Made by a program: the position numbers and the translations under genes. A stretch of DNA of 64,000 nt from JBHENC01 sp046262295 (GTDB taxonomy: Bacteria; Acidobacteriota; Blastocatellia; Pyrinomonadales; Pyrinomonadaceae). The notes below the pieces were generated by a model, which was not told where the DNA came from, ran no database searches, and saw nothing but the letters and a program-made list of their open reading frames with translations. Positions 57,097 through 64,000 of the stretch are shown here, in pieces. How positions within the stretch are numbered: the stretch's first letter is position 1; the number at the start of each line of letters is the position of its first letter. The stretch lies in contig JBHENC010000004.1 in NCBI GenBank assembly GCA_046262295.1, forward strand, positions 124,001-188,000, given 5' to 3'.

Positions 57097-59754
57097 ATGA
57101 ACGCTGCCCTTCCCTCCGGCACACGTCTTGGCCGTTATGAAATCCGCTCGCTGTTAGGCGCGGGCGGAATGGGCGAAGTTTATCGCGCCAGAGACCCGAA
57201 AATTAATCGTGACGTGGCGATCAAAGTCCTTCCCGCTTCGCTCTCCGCAGATGTTGAGCGACTGCGCCGCTTCGAGCAGGAAGCACAGGCGGCGGGCGCG
57301 CTCAATCATCCGAACATTCTGGTCATCTATGATGTTGATACGCACGACGACGGCGCTCCTTACGTTGTTTCTGAATTGCTCGAAGGCGAAACCTTGCGCG
57401 AGCGGCTTGGCGGCGCACCACTTCCGCAACGCAAAGCAGTTGAGTACGCGCTTCAGATCGCACACGGATTAGCCGCCGCGCATCAAAAGGGAATCGTTCA
57501 CCGCGACCTCAAGCCGGAGAATCTTTTCATCACGAAAGACGGCCACGTTAAGATTCTCGACTTCGGGTTAGCCAAGCTGATTGAACCCGCCGACACAAGC
57601 GCAGCGCAGACGGACGTGCCGACCCGCAAGGTCAACACGGGCGCGGGCGTGGTACTGGGAACGATTGGCTATATGTCGCCGGAGCAGGTGCGCGGCCAAC
57701 CGGCGGATCATCGCGCGGATATCTTTTCGTTTGGTGCAGTGCTTTACGAAATGCTATCGGGCAGGCGCGCTTTTCGCGGCGATTCCGCCATTGAAACGCT
57801 CAACGCGATTCTGAAAGAAGAGCCGCCGGATTTAACCGCCGTCAATAGCCAGGTTGCGCCGGGACTTGAGCGCGTGGCGCAGCACTGTCTGGAGAAGCGA
57901 CCGGAACAACGCTTTCAATCGGCGAGCGATGTCGCGTTTGCCCTCGAAGCGTTAACGGGGAATTCGGGTTCGACGCAAGTCTCAGCTATCAAGGACTTGA
58001 AGCGACTGACCGCACGCGAGCGCATCGCCTGGCTGACGGCGGGAGTTCTCTTACTGGCAATAGCATCGCTGGCCTTTCTGTACGGGCGCCGTTCGCCCGT
58101 AGATGCAAGCGTTTTACGGTTCTTCGTCTCTCCGCCGGAAAAGACGGTCTTCACTTTTCATGACGTCATTTATTCGACAGCCGTTTCGCCCGATGGCCGT
58201 CTCCTCGCCTTCGTGCCGCTTGCCGCCGGGCAAACGCAGTTATGGGTGCGCCCGCTCGATTCCCTTAACGCACAACCGCTGGAGGGCACAACCGGCGCGA
58301 CTTCTCCCTTCTGGTCGCCTGACAGCCGCTTTATAGGATTCTTTGCCGAAGGCAAGCTCAAGAAGATCGGAGCCACCGGCGGCCCCCCGCAAACGCTGTG
58401 CAGCGCGCCGCCGGAAGTTAATTCCGGCACGTGGAATCGTGAGGACACAATTCTCTTCACTTCAGGGCAGGGCGATAGAGGGATTCTGCGCGTTTCCGCC
58501 AGCGGCGGCGAGCCGACGACGATTAGCCGTATTGACAAATCCAAAGGCGAGATATATCAGTTCTGGCCTTACTTCCTGCCCGACGGCAAACACTTTCTAT
58601 ACCTCGCCGGTCACGCCCAGCGAGAGACTTCCACCCTCTGTGTCATGTCGCTTGAGGGAGGCGAAACCAGACCGCTCATACAGACCCCCTCGCGCGTCGT
58701 CTATGCTTCGCCGGAATATTTGCTATACGTGCGCGAGAAGAATTTACTGGCGCAGCCCTTTGATGCCGCCGCCTTGCGCCTGACGGGTGAGCCGATTCCC
58801 GTTGCCGAGCGTTTACTATATTTCAATCCAACGGGCTGGGCGGAAATCTCCGTTTCGGATAACGGCGTGCTGGCGTACCACACCGGTCAGTTTGTTTCGA
58901 GGCTCGTCTGGCTCAACCGCAAAGGTGAAGAGATCGGGTCAATCAGCTCGCCAAATGCTTATGAAGCTCCGAGGCTTTCGCCGGACGGACGAAAGCTTGC
59001 CGTCAGCGTCGCCGACTCTCGCACCGGAGCGAATGATATCTGGATTTACGATCTGACGCGCGGCACATCCACGCGGTTCACTTTCGATAACACGACCGAG
59101 AACGGCCCCGTCTGGTCTCCCAACGGGCAGCGCCTTGCCTTTACCGCAGATCGCGGCGATGCGCCTTTTCTACATCAGAAGATGTTAAGCGATTCAGGCA
59201 GCGGCGAGCCTCTCGTCAAACCGGCCGGCGGATTGCAGAGCGCCTGTGACTATTCTGCGGACGGCCAATTTATTATCTATAAGGATTTTGATCCTAAGAC
59301 ACTGGCGGATTTGTTCATCTTATCTAAGACGGGCGAGCGAAAGCCGTTTCTACAAACTCCGTTCAATGAATCGAGCGCCAGATTCTCTCCCGACGGACGC
59401 TTTGTCGCGTATGTCTCCGACGAATCCGGCAAAGCGGAAGTCTACGTTCGTTTCTTTGAGGGTTCCGGCGAAAAGTGGCAAATCTCGAATACCGGCGGCG
59501 AGAGTCCGGTGTGGAATCGAAACGGTAAGGAACTTTTTTACATCGGCGCGGATAATAAGCTGATGAGTGTGCCGCTCAAGACCGATAAGACATTCGAGGC
59601 CGGAACTCCAAACGCGCTTTTCGCCATCGAATCACGTGAGAAGGATTATGATGTCGCCCCGGACGGAGAACGCTTCCTCTTTAATAGCCTCACCGGAACG
59701 CCGCCTCTGCCAATCACCGTCGTCGTCAACTGGACGGCGGAGCTAAAGCGTTAA
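57097..59754 (+). CDS. PknB-like Ser/Thr kinase with TolB-type propeller
   Basis: An 885-residue transmembrane kinase. The start is ATG 57097 (MNAALPSGTRLGRYEIRSLLGAGG). The kinase domain (about 15-285) has the glycine loop GAGGMGEVYRARD, lysine in VAIKVLP, HRDLKPEN and the DFG-type ILDFGLAK, and MSPEQVRG. A membrane helix (about 315-335, TAGVLLLAIASLAFLYG) separates it from an extracytoplasmic part of 540 residues with WD40/TolB-like repeats (STAVSPDGRLLAFVPL, SPFWSPDSRFIGFFAEGKLK, RFSPDGRFVAYVSDESGK, SPVWNRNGKELFYIG). Such kinases are typical of Acidobacteria. It may sense polysaccharide or other ligands through the propeller and phosphorylate cytoplasmic proteins. No operon partners are seen. 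Confidence 0.93.
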   Translation: MNAALPSGTRLGRYEIRSLLGAGGMGEVYRARDPKINRDVAIKVLPASLSADVERLRRFEQEAQAAGALNHPNILVIYDVDTHDDGAPYVVSELLEGETLRERLGGAPLPQRKAVEYALQIAHGLAAAHQKGIVHRDLKPENLFITKDGHVKILDFGLAKLIEPADTSAAQTDVPTRKVNTGAGVVLGTIGYMSPEQVRGQPADHRADIFSFGAVLYEMLSGRRAFRGDSAIETLNAILKEEPPDLTAVNSQVAPGLERVAQHCLEKRPEQRFQSASDVAFALEALTGNSGSTQVSAIKDLKRLTARERIAWLTAGVLLLAIASLAFLYGRRSPVDASVLRFFVSPPEKTVFTFHDVIYSTAVSPDGRLLAFVPLAAGQTQLWVRPLDSLNAQPLEGTTGATSPFWSPDSRFIGFFAEGKLKKIGATGGPPQTLCSAPPEVNSGTWNREDTILFTSGQGDRGILRVSASGGEPTTISRIDKSKGEIYQFWPYFLPDGKHFLYLAGHAQRETSTLCVMSLEGGETRPLIQTPSRVVYASPEYLLYVREKNLLAQPFDAAALRLTGEPIPVAERLLYFNPTGWAEISVSDNGVLAYHTGQFVSRLVWLNRKGEEIGSISSPNAYEAPRLSPDGRKLAVSVADSRTGANDIWIYDLTRGTSTRFTFDNTTENGPVWSPNGQRLAFTADRGDAPFLHQKMLSDSGSGEPLVKPAGGLQSACDYSADGQFIIYKDFDPKTLADLFILSKTGERKPFLQTPFNESSARFSPDGRFVAYVSDESGKAEVYVRFFEGSGEKWQISNTGGESPVWNRNGKELFYIGADNKLMSVPLKTDKTFEAGTPNALFAIESREKDYDVAPDGERFLFNSLTGTPPLPITVVVNWTAELKR

Positions 59755-59780
59755 GCTTCGCGGACACGCTCACGGTGTTC

Positions 59781-62700
59781 TTAAGCCTTTTCCAATCCGG
59801 CATATTTCTCGATCAACTTTTTCTGCCCGAAGCCGGGAAAGCTGACCGTCAGCTTGGCCGAATCGCCCGTGCCTTCGCGCCGCAGCACAAGCCCGCGCCC
59901 GTATTTCGGATGGCGCACGTGCGCGCCCGGCGTGAAGCCGCCGCCCGCTGTAGTCGAAGCGTTGCTGCTATTACTACTGCTGCGCGATGCGGGCGGCGCA
60001 TCGCTCGATGAAGAGGCGGCGGCGCGGCGAATGATGGGCGTATCTTTGGGCGCGGCGGTTGGCGTGGGGTTCACCTGTTGGCCGCGTTTGCGAAAGAATT
60101 CGGCGATGGAGTCGGCGCTGTCGTAAGTCTTTCCCGTGTAAGTTTTCTCCGGTCGCGTCGTTGCTCCCGCGCCGAGTCCTTTGAGGGCGCGAATCGCGTG
60201 TTTGTTTTCGAGCGTCGAAGAGTTGCGCGCAAAGGATAGCCAAGACGCGCCGCGTGATAAATCTTCCATCAAATCGAGCGGCATTTCGTTCAAAAACTGC
60301 GACGGCTCCGATGCCATCTCTTCGCCGTAAACTCTGCGCTTCATCGCGTGCGAAACGTACAGAAATTTCTCCGCGCGCGTGATTGCGACATACGCGAGGC
60401 GGCGTTCTTCTTCGAGTTCGGCGGGGTCTTTCACCGCGCGCGAGTGCGGAAACAATCCGTCTTCGAGTCCGACGATAAAGACGAGCGGGAATTCCAGCCC
60501 TTTAGCAGAATGCACTGTCATCAGCGTGACGGGTGCATCGCGTTTGTATTGATCCGTGTCGGAGACGAGCGCGGCATGGTCTATGAAATCGCGTAAGCCT
60601 TCGCCCGCCCCTTGCGCGTCGTAGTCAACGGCGGCGTTGACGAGTTCCTGCAAGTTTTCGACGCGCGCTTCGGCTTCGTCCGTATTTTCCGCCTTGAGCG
60701 CGGCGGCGTAGCCCGTGTCTAAGATCGCGGCTTTGACGATATCCGAGACGGGCGTATCGGAAGCCGCCGCGTTTGTCATGGTGGTCACGAGGTTTGTGAT
60801 GATGCTCTGAAAGTTTTTCAGGGCGGAGACGGCGCGCGTCGAAATGCCCGTCGCGCTGCCGTCCGTCAGCAGCGCGATTGTTTCCCAGTGCGACACGCCG
60901 TAGTCTTTCGCGCGCCGTTCCATCTCGTCCAGCGTCTGTTTGCCAAGACCGCGCGCGGGGCTATTGATAACGCGCATCAGTGCGATTGAATCGTGCGGGT
61001 TGAGCACCAGTTTGAGATAGGAAACGATGTCGCGCACTTCCGCGCGTTCGTAAAATGAGAAGCCGCCGACGATGTTGTAATCAATGCGCGAGCGGCGCAA
61101 CGCTTCCTCAAAGACGCGCGATTGCGCATTGGTGCGATACAGCACGGCGGCGCGTGTGTTTCGATCTGCGCGGCAGTGTTCTTCGATTTTGGCGGCGACA
61201 AAGCGCGCTTCCGCGTCGCCGTCAAACGCCTGATAGTAACGAAGCGGCGCGCCCGCCTCGTTCGCCGTCCACAAAGTTTTTCCTTTGCGCTCGGTGTTGT
61301 TTTTAACGACGGCTCCGGCGACATCCAGAATGGTTTGCGTCGAGCGATAGTTCTGTTCGAGGCGTATTACTTTCGCGTCCGGGTAGTGTTGCTCGAAGTT
61401 GAGTATGTTGGTGATGTCCGCGCCACGCCATTTGTACACAGAGTTGTGAGTGTAAATGCCTCCTGCCACGAAATTGTGCGTTCTTTCAATGTTGAAGTCG
61501 TAAACTGCTCCGGTATAAGACCCGTGCTTCACTGATTCAACTTCGTCCTGCGAGATTCCATCCGCCACTTGAACGTAAACCGTCATTCCGGGAAGGACGT
61601 GCGAAGCTGGCATGAAATTCAAAGAAATCCCTCCCGTAAAGCCAGCCTTGAGAACCAGATTTACTTTGCCCAAAGCGCGATTTACCTTGTCGTGCAAGGC
61701 TATAATCTGCCCGAAATCCTGCGACACTAATCTAATGCGCCATCCCGTTCGCTTTGACGGCGTAGGATTAAGGCCGCACGCGCGAAGCCGCTCTGCGTCG
61801 AGAAAATCCGAGCCGAGAACTTCACAATAATGAAGCGCGCCGTGCCGCCCGTCTTTGCAAAGAGTCGCGCCGAAATTCCGGCGTCTCTTTGTTGTCGTGC
61901 AGCGCGGAATATGATGCGGATGCGCGATGGACATCTGCTTTGAGGCCAGCAGCTTCAATGCGGCGGCTTCGGTATCGAGGTTTGAAAAAAGGCGTTCGAC
62001 TGATTCCTGCGTCAATTTCATTCCCGGAACGGCCATGAACGTACAAGTCGGCAGTCCGAACTTTGCTGCGTACAGGTGCTCCCAATACCTTGCTTCTTCT
62101 TCGGTCTTATTAACCTCCAATAGCCATATCGCATCGGCACGTTCCTGGTTCGTTCGCTGAACAAAACCAAGCGAAGGTTTGTCCTGCCCTTCAAAGCGAT
62201 AGCGGCGCGTCACCCCGACTCTGTAACCTAGTCCCTGCTTATACATCAGGTAAGTGAAAAAGCATTCTCCGCCGCCCAGCATATATTTAGCAAAATGAAT
62301 ATGTTCGGGCGTCGTCGTAACCTCATGCCCGCGGCTGGTGCGAATGGTGATAACGGGTTGGTTGATAACATGATGGCGGAAGACATCCGTTACAGCACTG
62401 TACTGCGTGTGATTGTTACCTTTGGCGCTAAGCACACGATCTCCGCGCCGTATATCTTCAGCCTTAACATTGCCCCGTTCGGTGAGAATGCGCGTGCCCT
62501 CGATAACGCATTGATCTTCATCGCCGACGACGCAGATGTTCTGCTGCTTCTCGGTGAGAAAGCGTATCAGGGCGAACTGCAAACTGTTGGTGTCCTGATA
62601 TTCGTCAACGAGTATGTACTTGAACTTATCGTTGTAGCGGGCGCGGACTTCTTCGACGCGGCGCAGCAGTTGAACGGCTTTGATGAGCAAATCGTCGAAG

Positions 62701-63275
62701 TCGAGCGCGTTGTTGTTGCGTAGGCGTTCTTCGTAGAGACGAAAGACGCGGGCGATGGCGGTGCGCTTTTCGTCGCCGTATTCGACGCGCGCGTTGTAGG
62801 ATTCGGCGTCGTCGCCTTTGTTCTTCGACGCGCTGATAGCGCTCTGCACGGCGCGTTGTCCCAGCTGCTTATCGTCGTAACCCAAATCCTTGATGCACGC
62901 TTTGATGAGACGTATCGAATCATCTTGATCGTAGATGGTAAATGAGCGCGTGTAGCCTGCTTGCAGCGCGTCTACGTGTTGGCGAAGAAGGCGGACGCAG
63001 AGGCTATGAAAGGTAGAGATAAGCGGGGCGCTGCGTTGATTGAGATCGGCAGTTAGCTTTTCGACGCGCTCGCGCATCTCGCCCGCCGCCTTGTTGGTGA
63101 ACGTGACGGCGAGAATGTTATGCGGCGCGACACCGCGCTCCGCGATGAGATAGGCGATCCGATAGGTGATAACGCGCGTCTTGCCCGAGCCTGCGCCCGC
63201 CAAAATCAGCAGTGGCCCTTCGGTTTCGACAACGGCTTCGCGTTGTTGTGTGTTAAGAGTAGATAAGAAGTCCAT
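59781..63275 (-). CDS. pcrA: ATP-dependent DNA helicase PcrA/UvrD with intein
   Basis: A 1164-residue precursor; removal of the 356-residue intein (listed separately) leaves about 808 residues. Superfamily 1 motifs: Walker A LILAGAGSGKTRVITYR, motif Ia AVTFTNKAAGEMRERV, Walker B YILVDEYQDTN, motif III VVGDEDQ|SVYKWRGADI (interrupted by the intein), motif IV VIRLEQNYRSTQTIL, motif V LMTVHSAKGLEFPLVF and motif VI ERRLAYVAITRAEKFLYV. The C-terminus has a Ser/Pro/Thr-rich linker and the PcrA-type Tudor-like end GAHVRHPKYGRGLVLRREGTGD. It unwinds DNA in excision repair, replication restart and RecA removal. Confidence 0.95.
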   Translation of the reverse strand: MDFLSTLNTQQREAVVETEGPLLILAGAGSGKTRVITYRIAYLIAERGVAPHNILAVTFTNKAAGEMRERVEKLTADLNQRSAPLISTFHSLCVRLLRQHVDALQAGYTRSFTIYDQDDSIRLIKACIKDLGYDDKQLGQRAVQSAISASKNKGDDAESYNARVEYGDEKRTAIARVFRLYEERLRNNNALDFDDLLIKAVQLLRRVEEVRARYNDKFKYILVDEYQDTNSLQFALIRFLTEKQQNICVVGDEDQCVIEGTRILTERGNVKAEDIRRGDRVLSAKGNNHTQYSAVTDVFRHHVINQPVITIRTSRGHEVTTTPEHIHFAKYMLGGGECFFTYLMYKQGLGYRVGVTRRYRFEGQDKPSLGFVQRTNQERADAIWLLEVNKTEEEARYWEHLYAAKFGLPTCTFMAVPGMKLTQESVERLFSNLDTEAAALKLLASKQMSIAHPHHIPRCTTTKRRRNFGATLCKDGRHGALHYCEVLGSDFLDAERLRACGLNPTPSKRTGWRIRLVSQDFGQIIALHDKVNRALGKVNLVLKAGFTGGISLNFMPASHVLPGMTVYVQVADGISQDEVESVKHGSYTGAVYDFNIERTHNFVAGGIYTHNSVYKWRGADITNILNFEQHYPDAKVIRLEQNYRSTQTILDVAGAVVKNNTERKGKTLWTANEAGAPLRYYQAFDGDAEARFVAAKIEEHCRADRNTRAAVLYRTNAQSRVFEEALRRSRIDYNIVGGFSFYERAEVRDIVSYLKLVLNPHDSIALMRVINSPARGLGKQTLDEMERRAKDYGVSHWETIALLTDGSATGISTRAVSALKNFQSIITNLVTTMTNAAASDTPVSDIVKAAILDTGYAAALKAENTDEAEARVENLQELVNAAVDYDAQGAGEGLRDFIDHAALVSDTDQYKRDAPVTLMTVHSAKGLEFPLVFIVGLEDGLFPHSRAVKDPAELEEERRLAYVAITRAEKFLYVSHAMKRRVYGEEMASEPSQFLNEMPLDLMEDLSRGASWLSFARNSSTLENKHAIRALKGLGAGATTRPEKTYTGKTYDSADSIAEFFRKRGQQVNPTPTAAPKDTPIIRRAAASSSSDAPPASRSSSNSSNASTTAGGGFTPGAHVRHPKYGRGLVLRREGTGDSAKLTVSFPGFGQKKLIEKYAGLEKA
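61443..62510 (-). other. Intein inserted in helicase motif III
   Basis: 356 residues (positions 256-611 of the precursor), exactly in frame. It begins with Cys after ...VVGDEDQ and ends with His-Asn before Ser (...YTHN|SVYKW), the standard splice junction residues. Block A is CVIEGTRILTERGNVKAEDIRRGD; block B is GHEVTTTPEHIHFAKYM (Thr-x-x-His type); blocks F/G are YDFNIERTHNFVAGGIYTHN. The middle (about 125-290 of the intein) is large enough for a homing endonuclease, but I recognise neither LAGLIDADG nor other clear endonuclease motifs. Confidence 0.93.
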
Positions 63276-63391
63276 AATAAAAAGTTTCAGTAATTAGTTG
63301 TTAATAGTTAGTTGCCGGTAGTTAACAGTTAGACAGCGGAAGGATCATGTTTAGCTTTTTCTGAAACTGAATACTGACAACTGATGACTGA

Positions 63392-63949
63392 TTACTTGAT
63401 AAGTTTTTGTATTGATTTGAATTGTTCGTGGCGTGCGTCGCGCATTAGTTCAAAGAGCGCCATTTCGGTGGTCGAGGGAAGTGCGCCGCTGTGTTGCATT
63501 TTATCGAAGGCGGCGGCTTTGTTGTGCGTGTGGCGCGACGCGATGCCGTCAACGAGATAGTGAACCTGAAAGCCTCTGGCAAGCAGATCGTGGACGGTCT
63601 GATTAACGCAGATGTGCGCTTCGATGCCGCAGACGAGAACATCGCGCGCGCCGGTCTTTTCGAGTTGTGCGTTGAATTCGGGCGCGCCGCAGGCGCTAAA
63701 TGATGTCTTCTCGACGACGGCGAGCGCGTTCGGCAGTACGGCGCGGATTTCGTTGGCGGTGCGTCCCAAGCCCTTCGGGTATTGCTCCGTGACGAGGATG
63801 GGAATGTTCAGCACTTGCGCGGCGTGAGCGACGAGCGCGAGATGCGCGGCCAATTCCGCAAAGTCGGGGATGGAGTTGCGAAAAGCCTCTTGCATATCAA
63901 CGATGACGAGCGCCGTGCGCGCCGCATCGAGCGTGTTTTTGTGTTGCAT
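63392..63949 (-). CDS. Isochorismatase-family hydrolase
   Basis: A 185-residue cysteine hydrolase of the isochorismatase/YcaC family. The catalytic triad is present: Asp in LVIVDMQEAF, Lys in VVEKTSFSAC and Cys in VCGIEAHICVNQT. A cis-peptide region precedes the Cys, as in the family. Substrate unknown; relatives act on nicotinamide, N-carbamoyl compounds or isochorismate. YcaC-like and nicotinamidase-like types cannot be separated here. The gene stands downstream of pcrA on the same strand, with about 115 bases of Tandem-like low-complexity sequence between. Confidence 0.88.
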   Translation of the reverse strand: MQHKNTLDAARTALVIVDMQEAFRNSIPDFAELAAHLALVAHAAQVLNIPILVTEQYPKGLGRTANEIRAVLPNALAVVEKTSFSACGAPEFNAQLEKTGARDVLVCGIEAHICVNQTVHDLLARGFQVHYLVDGIASRHTHNKAAAFDKMQHSGALPSTTEMALFELMRDARHEQFKSIQKLIK

Positions 63950-64000
63950 AAAATTCCCTTTCAGACGTATGCCATTTAATCACACGCGGTGCGGCGCGCA

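Noticed and set aside
63276..63391. CRISPR-like or tandem repeats in the gap before the isochorismatase-like gene
   Set aside because: Only short degenerate AGTTAGTTG/ACTGA-type low-complexity words; no regular repeat-spacer pattern.
1..64000. Complete insertion sequence or integrase gene
   Set aside because: No transposase or recombinase motif was recognised anywhere in the window, including around the hemB islet.

Overview
The window is about 64 kb of GC-rich bacterial chromosome. Its most likely source is an Acidobacteriota, probably of the Blastocatellia/Pyrinomonas type. This is inferred from gene content: a VWFA-related protein of the acidobacterial type, a fragment of an Oar-like TonB-dependent receptor, a PknB-type kinase fused to a TolB-like propeller, two bacillithiol genes, a clade-3 catalase with a PerR-like regulator, and many secreted proteins of unknown function. 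No rRNA, CRISPR array, complete insertion sequence or intact prophage was seen. One tRNA (CAT anticodon) is present.

Layout. 1-3.3 kb: the 3' part of dprA, then a decayed accessory stretch with a receptor fragment, an intact YefM/YoeB-type toxin-antitoxin pair with a duplicated promoter-operator, and a pseudogene fusing an alpha/beta-hydrolase head to the AAA+ and Fis parts of a sigma-54 activator. 3.9-9.1 kb: two coupled sensory kinases. 9.1-11.2 kb: katA and a Fur/PerR-type regulator sharing an operator-like sequence. 11.4-15.1 kb: two overlapping secreted amidohydrolases and a LolA-like protein. 15.3-17.8 kb: topA with an apparent frameshift. 17.9-21.4 kb: a TPR protein and a three-gene membrane cluster resembling yqjD-yqjE. 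21.7-29.5 kb: a TetR regulator followed by a full RND pump (adaptor, inner-membrane pump, TolC-type channel). 29.6-39.4 kb: a glycosyltransferase, bshB1, several secreted or outer-membrane proteins, a Crp/Fnr regulator and an Nfu scaffold. 39.6-43.8 kb: a truncated MerR head, bshA, an nth-type endonuclease, a YacP-like NYN nuclease and a SlyD-like FKBP. 43.9-51.1 kb: the VWFA protein, selB, small membrane proteins and a GH5-type glycosidase. 51.1-56.4 kb: a MurJ-like flippase, a GT39-like membrane protein, a two-gene AT-rich islet and hemB. 56.5-64 kb: tRNA-CAT, an HNH remnant, the Ser/Thr kinase, a PcrA/UvrD helicase carrying an intein, and an isochorismatase-like hydrolase.

The most unusual locus is at the 3' end of hemB. 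A two-gene module (a DUF6883-like protein and a DUF4926-TPR fusion) lies between hemB and a second, displaced copy of the last ~27 hemB codons. That displaced copy still abuts the membrane protein gene that must originally have followed hemB directly. The imperfect 82-bp direct repeats, the replaced hemB C-terminus and the lower GC content fit a small mobile islet that inserts at the hemB 3' end. No integrase was seen. Other notable items are the PcrA intein, the toxin start inside a hairpin, the unusual T-loop of the tRNA, and several gene relics (yacP, HNH, MerR, hydrolase/activator chimera).
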